64,000 nt of DNA from Klebsiella pneumoniae (GCF_000742135.1 NZ_KN046818.1:744841-808840), one strand, 5' to 3'. Counted from the stretch's first letter, positions 51,343 to 61,332 are shown. Notes: a model not told the origin generated them from the sequence alone. Program-made: numbers and translations.

Positions 51343-52740
51343 TTATTGATGCAACGGTTGGTCGCAGGCCGCGAGGATTGATTCATGCATCGCTTCGGAA
51401 AGTGTCGGATGCGCAAAGATCATCGACAGGAGACTTTCGTCTGTGGCCTCCAGGTGACGGGCGATGCCAAAGCCCTGGATCTGTTCCGTGACCTGTGCGC
51501 CAACCATATGCGCGCCCAGCAACTCGCCGGTTTCAGCATCGAAAATCGTCTTCACAAAACCCTCTGTCTCGCCGCTGGCCAGCGCCTTACCATTGCTCTG
51601 ATAAGAGAACTTACCGATCCTGACGGGCCGTCCCCTGGCCAGGGCCGTCGATTCCGTCAGGCCCAGACTGGCAACCTGGGGCCGGGCATAAGTGCAACCA
51701 GGCACATAGTCGCGATCGAGAGGGTGGGCGCCTTCGACACCGGCCAGTGTCTCAACGCAGATCACGCCTTCGTGGCTGGCCTTGTGCGCCAGGCACGGCG
51801 GGCCGGCTACATCGCCGATGGCATAAAGCCCGAATACGTTAGTGCGACAAGCCGCGTCCGTCTTGATAAAACCGCGGTCTAACTCGACGCCCAGTGCTTC
51901 CAGCCCCAGATCTTCAATATTCGGCTGTACGCCAACCGCCAGCAGCACACGTTCGACATCCTGAGAATATTCGCCGCCGGTGTTGTTTAGTGTGCAGCGC
52001 ACCCCGATATCGGTGAGCTGTACTTGCGTCACCAGGGTCTGGGTATGGATCTGAATACCGCGTTTTTCGAATGACTTACGCACTGCTGCAGACACCTCGG
52101 CATCTTCCACTGGCAAAATCTGCGACGCTAGCTCGACCAGCGTCACTTTACAGCCCAGATCGTTATAAAGGCTGGCGAACTCGACGCCAATCGCCCCTGA
52201 ACCGATGATTAAGAGCGACTTGGGTAAAAGCTTAGGCCGCAGCGCCTCGAAATAGGTCCAGATATGTTCGCCATCTGGCGCTATGCCTGGCAATGCGCGT
52301 GGTCGGGCGCCGGTTGCCAGGATCACGTGATCGGCCCGGTAATCGCGCGCCTCCCCTCGGGCATCCTCGACCGTGATTTGCCCCTTGCCGCGCAGCCGCG
52401 CGGTGCCATCAATCACCCTCACGCCATTTTTCTTCAACAGGTACGCAACCCCAGCGGTGAGCTGTTGCGATACGGTACGGCTAAACTGCACCAGTTTCTG
52501 CAGATCGACGTTCACCTCGCCCACGCTGATGCCCAGCTGACTGGCATGGGTGATAGTGTGCGCAACCTCAGCGCCATGCAGCAGCGCCTTGGTTGGAATG
52601 CATCCCCAGTTCAGGCAGATGCCGCCCAGATGTTGTTTTTCCACTAATACGGTACGAAGCCCTAGCTGGCCGGCACGGATGGCGGCAACGTATCCCCCAG
52701 GACCCCCGCCGATGATCAGCACATCGTATTTATCGTGCAT
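51343..52740 (-). CDS. acoD: dihydrolipoamide dehydrogenase of the acetoin system (E3)
   Basis: 465 residues, flavoprotein disulfide reductase. FAD motif VLIIGGGPGGYVAAIRAGQLG, redox-active disulfide GGICLNWGCIPTK, NAD motif LLIIGSGAIGVEFAS, and the C-terminal catalytic AHPTLSEAMHES (His-Glu). It reoxidises the lipoyl groups of AcoC. Its ATG overlaps the acoC stop by 11 bases, indicating coupling. Last gene of acoABCD. I use the Klebsiella naming in which acoD is the E3 gene; it is called acoL elsewhere. Confidence 0.92.
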   Translation of the reverse strand: MHDKYDVLIIGGGPGGYVAAIRAGQLGLRTVLVEKQHLGGICLNWGCIPTKALLHGAEVAHTITHASQLGISVGEVNVDLQKLVQFSRTVSQQLTAGVAYLLKKNGVRVIDGTARLRGKGQITVEDARGEARDYRADHVILATGARPRALPGIAPDGEHIWTYFEALRPKLLPKSLLIIGSGAIGVEFASLYNDLGCKVTLVELASQILPVEDAEVSAAVRKSFEKRGIQIHTQTLVTQVQLTDIGVRCTLNNTGGEYSQDVERVLLAVGVQPNIEDLGLEALGVELDRGFIKTDAACRTNVFGLYAIGDVAGPPCLAHKASHEGVICVETLAGVEGAHPLDRDYVPGCTYARPQVASLGLTESTALARGRPVRIGKFSYQSNGKALASGETEGFVKTIFDAETGELLGAHMVGAQVTEQIQGFGIARHLEATDESLLSMIFAHPTLSEAMHESILAACDQPLHQ

Positions 52741-54265
52741 AGCTCGTCTCCTGGATAAACATCAAGGTCGGGGTTTCAATCAGTCGCTTGAGTTCCCGGA
52801 GAAAAGCCGCACCTGCCGCGCCATCGATGACCCGGTGATCGCAGGATAGCGATACCGTCATTTGCTGGCGCGCGACGATTTGCCCGTCGCGTACTACCGC
52901 CCGGACCTCGCCGGCGCCAATGGCGAGGATTGCGCTTTGCGGTGGATTGATGATGGCGTCAAACTGCCGGATGCCGAGCATCCCCAGATTTGACAGGCTA
53001 AAGGTCCCGCCCTGGAACTCTTCCGGCTTCAGCGTGCCCGCTTTGGCTCTGGTCACCAGCGAGTGAATTTCGTTCGATATGTCGCTGATCGATTTCCGGT
53101 TCGCCGAGCGAACAATAGGGGTAATTAGCCCGGCAGGCAGCGCAACGGCCACCGAAATGTCGGCATCCGTAAAGCGGCGGATACTTTGTGCCGCTTCATC
53201 AAACTGGATATTGACGTCAGGCACGGCCACCAGCGCCAGGGCGCAGGCCTTCACCAGCAGGTCATTCACCGAAATCTTGACGCCGGGTACTTCGCGGTTA
53301 ATGTCCTGACGTAACGCTAACAGTCGCTCCAGATCGAGATCGACGCTCAAACGGAAATGGGGAGACTGTTGCTTGGACGTTTGCAGGCGAGAAGCGATAG
53401 CCCGCCGCATACCGGACATCGGGATGCTCTCAAAGGGGGCCGGGGCACTCTCCTGCACAGGACTGGTCTGCGGGTGCTCGTCGAGTAACAACGCCGCGGC
53501 CAGCACATCATCGCGACTTACCCGACCGCGTGAACCGCTGCTTCGGCAGTCATGCAAGTTGATACCCAGTTTGCCGGCCAGGCGGCGCGCCAGCGGGGTG
53601 GCCGATACCTGGCTGTCATCGGCATGCGAGCGGGGCGCTTTGCTACGACGAACGGGGGGCGTCGGAGAGGCCAGGCGACCGCCGGCGGCAACGATCGCGC
53701 TTTCCAGATCAGAAACAGAGATACGATCCCCGCGCCCGCTGCCGCGGACTTTTTTCAGGTCGACACCCCAGCGGGCAGACAGTCGTAACGCATGGGGCGT
53801 GGCATTAACCTGAGTCACATCGGTCACACCTTGCAGACTGACGGGGATGACGGTCTGCCCAACAGGGGGCTCGGGGCTGTTGGATGGCGGCGAAACAACG
53901 GAAGCTGGCTTAGCGCCTGCCTGTGCCGCTACGTCCGGCGCGGCAGCCTCCGGGCCTGGGGCTGCGGGTTTCGCCGTCGCCAGGCGGGCAACAAATTCGT
54001 CCAGTTCAGCATCGCTGACCGACGCGTCAGCCGCCAGGGCCAGCACGGCGCCTACCTGAAGCGTCTCACCCTCGCGGGCGAGCATCCGACGTAACGTACC
54101 GGCAAAGGGGGCCTCCAGCACATTGACGATTTTACTGGTTTCAATCTCACAGATTTCCTGCCCTCTGGTGAAATCGTCACCCTCCTGGATTGCCCATCGA
54201 GCGAGCAAGCCTTCCTCCATGGAAAGCCCCCACTTTGGCATTTCAAGCGTCTTGATTTCGCTCAT
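52730..54265 (-). CDS. acoC: dihydrolipoamide acetyltransferase of the acetoin system (E2)
   Basis: 511 residues. One N-terminal lipoyl domain with lipoylated Lys45 (IETSKIVNV); an Ala/Pro-rich linker; two peripheral-subunit-binding domains, about 155-195 (ATPHALRLSARWGVDLKKVR) and 222-262 (ATPLARRLAGKLGINLHDCR); then the catalytic CAT domain with His477 and Asp481 (CDHRVIDGAAG). Transfers the acetyl group from acetoin cleavage to CoA. Three bases after acoB. Two binding domains in one E2 is unusual. Confidence 0.93.
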   Translation of the reverse strand: MSEIKTLEMPKWGLSMEEGLLARWAIQEGDDFTRGQEICEIETSKIVNVLEAPFAGTLRRMLAREGETLQVGAVLALAADASVSDAELDEFVARLATAKPAAPGPEAAAPDVAAQAGAKPASVVSPPSNSPEPPVGQTVIPVSLQGVTDVTQVNATPHALRLSARWGVDLKKVRGSGRGDRISVSDLESAIVAAGGRLASPTPPVRRSKAPRSHADDSQVSATPLARRLAGKLGINLHDCRSSGSRGRVSRDDVLAAALLLDEHPQTSPVQESAPAPFESIPMSGMRRAIASRLQTSKQQSPHFRLSVDLDLERLLALRQDINREVPGVKISVNDLLVKACALALVAVPDVNIQFDEAAQSIRRFTDADISVAVALPAGLITPIVRSANRKSISDISNEIHSLVTRAKAGTLKPEEFQGGTFSLSNLGMLGIRQFDAIINPPQSAILAIGAGEVRAVVRDGQIVARQQMTVSLSCDHRVIDGAAGAAFLRELKRLIETPTLMFIQETSYAR

Positions 54266-54268
54266 AGG

Positions 54269-55288
54269 TTAATCCTCCAGCACTTGACGGACGGCGGCTT
54301 CGATACGTTCAACGCCAGGGATCCAGAGTTTTTCGAGAGCAGGGGAGAACGGGACCGGCGTGTGTGGCGGCGTCACCAGCAGAACGGGCGCTTTGAGGAA
54401 ATGGAATGCCTGGGACGCAATCAGCGCCGCGACATCATGAGCAAAACCGAAGCGTGCAGCGGATTCGTCGACAATCACGACCCGCCCCGTGGACGCCACC
54501 GATTCCAGAATACCTTCCTCATCCAGCGGCGAAATGGTTCGCGGGTCGACCACCTCGACCGAGATCCCCTCTCTGGCCAGTTTGTCCGCCACCTGGTTTG
54601 CTTTATGTACCATTGCCGACAACGCAATGATGGTGACGTCCTCCCCTTCGCGAGTGTAGTTGGCTACACCTAGCGGGATGGTATAGATCTCGTCCGGTAC
54701 CTCGCCCTTGAGGTCGTACAGCATTTTATGCTCGCAGAATACCACCGGGTCGTCGTCGCGAATGGACTGGATTAACAGACCCTTGACGTCATAAGGCGTC
54801 GAGGGCACCACCACCTTCAGTCCAGGCGTGGTGGCAAAGATATTATAGGGTGACTGTGAATGCTGGGCTGCGGCAGAAAACCCCGCGCCGATCATCCCTC
54901 GCATCACCAGCGGAGCTCTGGCTTTGCCACCAAACATGTAGCGGAACTTAGCCGCCTGGTTGTACAGTGCATCGTGGCTCACGCCAAAAAAATCCATGAA
55001 CATCAATTCCGCGACCGGCCGCAAACCCGTCGCTGCGGCGCCGGCCGCCATACCGATGATGGCCGACTCGGTAATGGGCGTGTCGATCACCCGATCGGAG
55101 CCGAACTGCGTCCACAGCCCTTTAGTGACACCCAGCACACCGCCAAAGGCTTCTATTTTAGCCTCTTCGGGCGCATTTCCGCCATGACCGCCACGCAAGT
55201 CTTCACCGATGAGCACCACGCGTTCATCGCGTTCCATTTCCTGAGCCAGGGCTTCCTTGACCGCTTCACGATAGGTTTTTATTGTCAT
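54269..55288 (-). CDS. acoB: acetoin dehydrogenase E1 beta subunit
   Basis: 339 residues, transketolase-like pyrimidine domain plus C-terminal domain. With AcoA it is the thiamine-diphosphate enzyme that cleaves acetoin to acetaldehyde and hydroxyethyl-ThDP. Family segments: VVLIGEDLRGGHGGNAPEE (ThDP-ring Glu), DTPITESAIIGMAAGAA and VEVVDPRTISPLDEEGI. I start at ATG 55288, nine bases after GAGGG; GTG at 55297 is possible. 11 bp after acoA. Confidence 0.93.
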   Translation of the reverse strand: MTIKTYREAVKEALAQEMERDERVVLIGEDLRGGHGGNAPEEAKIEAFGGVLGVTKGLWTQFGSDRVIDTPITESAIIGMAAGAAATGLRPVAELMFMDFFGVSHDALYNQAAKFRYMFGGKARAPLVMRGMIGAGFSAAAQHSQSPYNIFATTPGLKVVVPSTPYDVKGLLIQSIRDDDPVVFCEHKMLYDLKGEVPDEIYTIPLGVANYTREGEDVTIIALSAMVHKANQVADKLAREGISVEVVDPRTISPLDEEGILESVASTGRVVIVDESAARFGFAHDVAALIASQAFHFLKAPVLLVTPPHTPVPFSPALEKLWIPGVERIEAAVRQVLED

Positions 55289-55299
55289 GGTTATCACCC

Positions 55300-56259
55300 T
55301 CAGTATGAGACGTACACGTCTGTCAGCAGGTCTTCCGGAGCCGGGTAGGCAGCGGCGCGGGCCTTCAATACGGCATCGTTGACCAGGGCTTCTACTTCCT
55401 CGTCAATCGCCGCCAGTTCTTCCTGGGTGATATGTTGCTTGACCTTAGCGGTGAAAATCTTCAGCGGATCATGTTGTTCACGCAGGCGTTGCACTTCACC
55501 TTCCGCGCGGTATAGCGCGGGATCGCCCTCAAAATGACCATGCCAGCGGAAGGCTTTGGCCTCAATGACGCTTGGGCCACCGCCTTCTCGCGCACGCTTG
55601 ACCGCCTCTGAGGTTGCCTCATAAACGGCAAAGAAATCGGTGCCATCGACGGTCACTGCCGGCAGGCCGAAGCCAGCGGCGCGCCGGGCGATATCACGCC
55701 CACCCACGGCGTAGTCATGGCCGGTCCCTTCGCCGTAACCGTTATTCTCGAAAATAAAGACGGCTGGAAGCTGGAGCACGACGGCCATATTGATGGCCTC
55801 AAAGACCAGGCCCTGATTAGAACCACCATCGCCCGTAAAAGAGACACCGACGTTGCCGGTTTTTAGCGTCTTTGCCGTTAGCGCGGCGCCGATGGCCAGG
55901 GGAGGGGCTCCCCCAACGATAGCGTTCGCCCCCAGCATTCCTTTCGACAGATCGGCAATGTGCATCGACCCGCCCTTACCGCGACATAACCCGCTGTCCT
56001 TACCGAATATTTCGGCCATCATGCCGTGAATGTCGCAACCTTTAGCAATACAGTGGCCATGTCCACGGTGTGTTGAACCAATAAAATCTGCGCTCGTTAA
56101 ATTTTCGCAGACCCCCACCGCGATGGCCTCCTCACCGGTGTAAAGGTGAATGAAGCCCGGAATATCACCGCTGGTATTTTCCTGATGCAACCGCTCTTCA
56201 AATGTTCTGATCTCCCGCATCTTGCGGTAAGCCTGCAATAACGCCTGTTTGCTGAGCAT
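55300..56259 (-). CDS. acoA: acetoin dehydrogenase E1 alpha subunit
   Basis: 319 residues. ThDP/Mg motif GDGGSNQGLVFEAINMAV...FENNGYGEG (GDG...NN, about 146-180). STHRGHGHCIAKG and GKGGSMHIADL are the conserved E1-alpha active-site loops. First gene of acoABCD, controlled from the 253-bp divergent region shared with acoK. Ribosome site GAGGAGAATTAAACG. Confidence 0.94.
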   Translation of the reverse strand: MLSKQALLQAYRKMREIRTFEERLHQENTSGDIPGFIHLYTGEEAIAVGVCENLTSADFIGSTHRGHGHCIAKGCDIHGMMAEIFGKDSGLCRGKGGSMHIADLSKGMLGANAIVGGAPPLAIGAALTAKTLKTGNVGVSFTGDGGSNQGLVFEAINMAVVLQLPAVFIFENNGYGEGTGHDYAVGGRDIARRAAGFGLPAVTVDGTDFFAVYEATSEAVKRAREGGGPSVIEAKAFRWHGHFEGDPALYRAEGEVQRLREQHDPLKIFTAKVKQHITQEELAAIDEEVEALVNDAVLKARAAAYPAPEDLLTDVYVSY

Positions 56260-56512
56260 CGTTTAATTCTCCTCAATAAAGGTCACCCAGGCGGGGCCAA
56301 CAGACAGGGCGGATAACCCTGGCCACACCCATGCAATGAATCTACGAGCGGTTAAAGGGAGTGCGAAGCCACCTTCATGGGGGGGGTAGGTGGGGGTTTT
56401 CATGCTTGAGGTCAAACTTTCTAAATTTTGTGTAGCAATAAAGTTTGGCTGCCCCATGTCATCCCGGGGGCTGGCGTACAATTGAAAAAAACAAAGCGAG
56501 TAGACACCACGG
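56260..56512. promoter_or_regulatory. acoA-acoK divergent regulatory region
   Basis: A 253-bp region with two signals. CAAACTTT (56413-56420) and AAAGTTTG (56440-56447) form a perfect inverted repeat around a 19-bp spacer. A run of G clusters, GGGGGGGGTAGGTGGGGG near 56379-56396, recalls the G-rich MalT box (GGGGA/TGAGG), and AcoK is MalT-like; it lies about 120-137 bp upstream of acoA. Which, if either, binds AcoK or CRP is not shown by sequence. Confidence 0.4.
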
Positions 56513-59278
56513 ATGAAGCCATTGGATTTAGAAGGTCGCCAATCACCCTCACTGGTCTCCGGGCCATTGCGGCTGACGCGAGGCTTGCCGCTAATCCTGA
56601 CCAAATTCGTCCCGCCTCGCTCCTCAATACAATTGCTGGAGCGCCCCCGGCTGCTTCAGCTTCTCAGTCCCGTTCAGCAGTGCCGGCTGGGCGTCGTCTG
56701 CGCCGGCGCTGGATTTGGCAAAACCACGCTGTTGGCGCAATGGCATCAGCAGATGGTCGCCCAGGGCGAACGTATCGCTTGGCTGAGCCTCGATGAGGAT
56801 GATGATGACGTATGGCAGTTTATTCCTTATCTGCTGCAAGCATTGCGTCCACTCTATGCTGACTGGGACGCCGATTTCTGGCGTGACATGGAAGAGCAGA
56901 AGCTCTCCAGCTCCGAGCAACTGCTGGCCGGGCTCATTAACCAGCTACACTACTGCCCGCATGACGTGTACCTGATTATCGACGACTTCCACGTGATTAA
57001 CGATCGTGGGGTCTATGAAGCGCTGGGGTATTTAATCAAGCATGCGCCTGCCGCCTTGCATCTGATCATTGGCAGCCGTTTCCACCCGAATCTTGCGCTG
57101 AGCCAGCTGCAGGCCCAGGACCAACTGGTGGAGATCTATGATCGAGACCTGCAATTCACGCTCGAAGAAACAAAACACTATTTTAGCCGCACGGTTGCGC
57201 TACCCCTCAGCAACCATCATGCACAGCGGCTACAGTCCGTGACAGAGGGCTGGATCGCGGGCATGAAGATCGCTTCATTGTCGGCAGAATTACAGAATGA
57301 TCCCGAGCATCTGTTGCGTAATATGCATGGAGGAACACGATCCATTGCCCGCTATCTGAAAGAGGTGGTACTGGATCCGCTGCCGGAAGAGGTTCTCGAT
57401 TTCCTGGTGAAAACGTCCTTCCTCAGTCGGTTAAATGCCGAACTATGCAATGCAGTGACTGGACGTGATGATAGTAAAGCGATGCTGGCATGGATTGAGC
57501 GACACAACCTTTTTTTGTCAGCCCTTGACGAACAAGGCTACTGGTTTCGCTACCATCCTCTGTTGCAGGAAAATCTTCGGACCATGCTGCAGCAGAACAA
57601 CGATATTGACCGCAAACAGCTGCATGAATTAGCCAGTCATTGGTTCGTCGAACAGAAGCTGTGGTCTGAGGCGGTACGCCATGCGCTCAGCGCAGGCAAG
57701 CCGGTGCATAGCCCCGTGCAGGACGGCGCAAGCGCTCAGTCACTGGCGGAAGAAGGGGATATCGATACTCTGATCTCATGGATGCATCATTTACCGCCCA
57801 GCACCGATCCGTCGCGCATTGACCTGCAAATTAACCTGGCCTGGGCACTGGCGCATTATTTCCACTTTGATGAGTCGAGGCAGCTGCTTGATAACCTCGA
57901 TCAGATGGTACTTCATCATCGTGAGGATTTAACCCGCAGCACCTGGTGTAAATTGCGCGTTGTGCGGGCAATTTGCGAAGCCTTTGCGGAAAACATCCCG
58001 GAGAGTCTGGCTATAGTTCAGCCGTTGCTGGCCGAAGTGCCCTGCGGCGACACCTGGGTTGATGGTCTGATATGCAATATTCTCAGCTATTGCCATGTTG
58101 TTAACCAGCGCTATCACGACGCGCTGGAGGTTCAACAGCATATGCCCTCTCCGGAAAGTCCTTTAGATAATCTGTTTGTTTCGGTTTATCGCGCGTTTAT
58201 TATTGCCCAGTGCCATCTTTGTCAGGGCGATCTGGGAAAAGCCGGGTGGTATGCAGAGAAAACGTTGCGCCAGGCTGAATGTTATACCGGTACCCAGTCG
58301 ACCAGTGGCGCGACGCTGGCGCCGCTGCTGGCGGAGATAGCCTATGAATGTCAGAGGGGTGACTCGCCCGAGCATCTGTTAGCCGACCGGCTCGAATTCA
58401 TCGACCGATTCAGTCCACCCGACGCGCTGAGTCGTTGCTATACCTATCTCGCGCGTCAGGCCTTAGATAACGATATGCCCTATGAGGCCGAGCGATTGCT
58501 GGAGCATGCGCAGCGTCTTGCGGTGTCTCGCGGCTGGCAACGGCTCCAGGCCATGTTGTTAGCCGAGCAGGTGAGGGTGCGACTGCAGCGCGGCAATTTC
58601 ACCGGCGCAGAGCAACTGCAGCGACAGCTTGAACAAATGGCCGCCAGCTTCAGAATGGATGCCGAACATCCCTGCCAACGCGCCATCGTTATGTCTGCAT
58701 CCCTTAGCCGCAGCCGGCTTCTTCTCGCCAGAGGCCAGGCACCGCAAGCCTGCGTTTTACTGGCTGAGATGGTCTCCGATCAGGAAAGCCGGGGGGACAG
58801 GTTAACCGCAGCGCGTCTGCGTACGCTCTGGTCATTGGCCTTGTGGAACAGTGGCAAAACTGCCGCTGCGCGCACGACATTTCAGCCAGTCGTGCAGCTG
58901 GCTGAACAACAGCATCTCACGGGCCTCTTTCTTGACGCTGGCGATACCTTGCAACCTTTGCTTGCCGGTATGAATGAAACCTCTTCGGCTTGCAAAGAGA
59001 AAGGGGGAGTGCATGAACCCTGGGCCGACAAGCGCGCGCCTGCAGACGGAACACCGTTTAATAGTGGAAGCCCCGATATTCCTGGCGAGCTCAGCGAGCG
59101 TGAGTTTCAGATATTACAGCTAATTGCTGAAGGTCAGATGAACAAAGAAATCGCTCGCTCCCTCGCTATTTCTGCCGAGACGGTCAAATGGCATATCAAA
59201 AACATCTACGCGAAGCTTAAAGTGAATAGTCGCACTCAAGCGATGAGCAGGGCGCTGGAGATGAAATTACTGGATTAA
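56513..59278 (+). CDS. acoK: AcoK, LuxR/MalT-type activator of acoABCD
   Basis: 921 residues, the size reported for Klebsiella AcoK. STAND-class ATPase: Walker A GAGFGKTT at 65-72, Walker B VYLIIDDFHV near 158-167, a helical TPR-like sensor region (about 400-820), and a C-terminal LuxR helix-turn-helix (LSEREFQILQLIAEGQMNKEIARSL..., about 857-912). It activates the divergent acoABCD operon, needed for acetoin utilisation; inducer binding is expected in the TPR region as in MalT. No strong Shine-Dalgarno is visible before the ATG. Confidence 0.94.
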   Translation: MKPLDLEGRQSPSLVSGPLRLTRGLPLILTKFVPPRSSIQLLERPRLLQLLSPVQQCRLGVVCAGAGFGKTTLLAQWHQQMVAQGERIAWLSLDEDDDDVWQFIPYLLQALRPLYADWDADFWRDMEEQKLSSSEQLLAGLINQLHYCPHDVYLIIDDFHVINDRGVYEALGYLIKHAPAALHLIIGSRFHPNLALSQLQAQDQLVEIYDRDLQFTLEETKHYFSRTVALPLSNHHAQRLQSVTEGWIAGMKIASLSAELQNDPEHLLRNMHGGTRSIARYLKEVVLDPLPEEVLDFLVKTSFLSRLNAELCNAVTGRDDSKAMLAWIERHNLFLSALDEQGYWFRYHPLLQENLRTMLQQNNDIDRKQLHELASHWFVEQKLWSEAVRHALSAGKPVHSPVQDGASAQSLAEEGDIDTLISWMHHLPPSTDPSRIDLQINLAWALAHYFHFDESRQLLDNLDQMVLHHREDLTRSTWCKLRVVRAICEAFAENIPESLAIVQPLLAEVPCGDTWVDGLICNILSYCHVVNQRYHDALEVQQHMPSPESPLDNLFVSVYRAFIIAQCHLCQGDLGKAGWYAEKTLRQAECYTGTQSTSGATLAPLLAEIAYECQRGDSPEHLLADRLEFIDRFSPPDALSRCYTYLARQALDNDMPYEAERLLEHAQRLAVSRGWQRLQAMLLAEQVRVRLQRGNFTGAEQLQRQLEQMAASFRMDAEHPCQRAIVMSASLSRSRLLLARGQAPQACVLLAEMVSDQESRGDRLTAARLRTLWSLALWNSGKTAAARTTFQPVVQLAEQQHLTGLFLDAGDTLQPLLAGMNETSSACKEKGGVHEPWADKRAPADGTPFNSGSPDIPGELSEREFQILQLIAEGQMNKEIARSLAISAETVKWHIKNIYAKLKVNSRTQAMSRALEMKLLD

Positions 59279-59709
59279 CGGTTTGAAGAGGGAGGGCTGG
59301 ATATAAAATATTATTAAGATGGCATTGCTCATTGCCGCTTACGTTACGGTGCTATGAGCCATGGATAATCGAGATACTTCTGAGCCCGCGGGAGCTTTTA
59401 TCACTGACCGTGATGGTAGTTTTGATGCCTTGGCTCAGCGATAAGAGCATGGAATTTAAGTGCATCGGTCTCCGGGGAAAGCAACCCTGGTGTAAACCCA
59501 GAGAGGCTTTTAAAGAAGTGTTTTCTGTAACGTTTTGATTGAGGTGGTGCGATAATAGGAACAATACGTAACACCTAACATATTGAATTAAATAAAAATA
59601 CATGTTATATGCTTTATAGATATCCCCAAAAGTATCCCCAAAGTTATTTTCAATTAGATTTATAAATAAAGTGTGTGACGTATTAAATGGTTGTTGCCCT
59701 CATACTTGG
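59279..59709. other. AT-rich spacer after acoK, boundary of acquired DNA; no gene supported
   Basis: Composition falls sharply in AT-rich direction from about 59540. A plus-strand frame at 59428-59538 (MPWLSDKSMEFKCIG...) has no recognised domain and no start support; it may be a gene remnant. TATCCCCAAA occurs twice in tandem (59621-59630 and 59633-59642). No integrase or tRNA is present. Confidence 0.35.
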
Positions 59710-59734
59710 CAAAAAGGCTCACGTCAGTGAGCCT
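59710..59734 (-). terminator. terminator of the broken TPR gene
   Basis: AGGCTCAC-GTCA-GTGAGCCT; on the minus strand it is followed by TTTTTGCC and lies 18 bases after the pseudogene's final stop. Confidence 0.8.
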
Positions 59735-59751
59735 CCTTACCTAACATAATG

Positions 59752-61329
59752 TCAAACCTTTACTTGGTACTGCTTTAGCTTTTCAATAAACTGCTCCACT
59801 TCTGCATATGTAAGTTCTGTTAACTCATTTTTGCAAATACGGACAGCATCATCAAATCTAGAAGTCAAAGTTAACCATATAGCTTTAAATCGTATAAAAC
59901 TTCCATATGTTTGAGATTTTGGTGAGTCTGTTCTTTCAAGAATATCTAGAGCATATTCAAGCTTATCAATTCTTCTATACTGAATTGCTAAGTCACAGAG
60001 TGTCAGAACGGGATATTTAATATCCGGGAAATCCACAATTCCTTTCTCTATGAGTTAAAAAGCCTCTTCAACTTTATTCTCAAATTGTGCAAGAGCTTTC
60101 GCCTTAGCTGAGCAATACATCTCTTGAGCACGTTGAGCCTGATTCGAATGCAACCGTTCAAGAATTTCCTCTACCAAACCGGGCTCAATATTAGCATCAT
60201 CTTTGTAAAACAGGCAATTCAAGTAATTATTAGCATTGATCGGATTATTTTTCTGTCTTTCATAAACTTCTTTTGCTAATCCTAAAGCAAGCTCATGCTC
60301 GTCATTTTGTAAATACAACAAAACCAATTCACCTTTTGAACGATAATCACTTGGCCTTTGGCGTAATACTCGCATATAACTCTCAATTGCTTTTGGACGC
60401 TGTCGCGTGATCCTGTAATAAAAACCATGTAAGAACGAATATTCAGGCTCGGAGACATCCCTAACCGCATTAAAAAACTCTCTATCATGTAGTCTAGCGA
60501 GTGATTGACACTTCATGAATAATATATGATTGATAACACTCGAATGCATGTATTGGGAATTCGAAAGTATCTGATCAGCCAATCGTACAGCTTCTTTATA
60601 ATTCGCAGAGCCGCCTTTTTCGTATAAAGATCTTATTGTCTTTACAAAATATGACGGAACTAATACTCTATTATCAACGTCCTTTCCAGCCTTGATTGCT
60701 TCTTGGATCGAGAAAATATAGTCTGATATATCTCTATTATCATCGGTATATTTATCTATGAATTTCTTGATATGTTCACTTAGGATAGTATCTTATTCGC
60801 TTGTAGTGCCAAACTTACTTCTTGAAATATAGTCCTGTATTACTTGATTTACTCTAATATAGTCATTATTAACACCTAATTGATCGCAAACAGACATACT
60901 TATAAAGCCTTGCGTGATTGGGTAAAACTCATCTTCACTTACCAATGAAAATAAAAATTCATAGCTTATAAATTCAAACTTAGAAAGGAAGTAAAGAAAT
61001 TCGAGTTTTTTCTGATCATTAGAAAAGCTTTCAACTATAACTTTTGCTTTATCATCAGCATATTCCCTTATTAAGTGAGAATCTTTTCTTACAGCATAAA
61101 GACCTAAATCTGAAATGATATCAACCGCAAATAAAACTTGCTCAGGATATCCAGATAAAAGATCAGAGAAAAAACGTAAATCTTCTGAAGATAAATCTAA
61201 GCCCTTATACGTAGCATATCTCTTGAGCAACCCCCTTCTTTCTTGCACATTTAGTTCAGGAATTTCTTCAAAATAATACTGCGGCGGTAAGTCTGGCTGG
61301 TATCTTAACCACAAGAAAACACACCGCAA
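59752..61329 (-). pseudogene. TPR/STAND-like gene with two in-frame TAA codons and a missing 5' part
   Basis: One reading frame runs from 61329 to 59752 (about 525 codons) with no frameshift, broken only by TAA at 60793-60795 and TAA at 60055-60057. Coding-like sequence continues across both: after the first, DTILSEHIKKFIDKYTDD and on; after the second, LIEKGIVDFPDIKYPVLTL. The first part (NVQERRGLLKRYATYKGLDL, LLSGYPEQVLFAVDII) resembles the helical and winged-helix region after a STAND/NB-ARC NTPase; the rest has TPR-like helices (FYRITRQRPKAIESYMRVL, KAIWLTLTSRFDDAVRICK). No P-loop is present, so the N-terminal half is lost upstream at about 61330. Such proteins are often phage-defence sensors, but that role is inference. 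AT-rich and foreign in composition. Confidence 0.7.
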
Positions 61330-61332
61330 GGG

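Noticed and set aside
59332-59538. Possible small protein after acoK
   Set aside because: No ribosome site or known domain; it may be a remnant, so it is noted only in the spacer entry.
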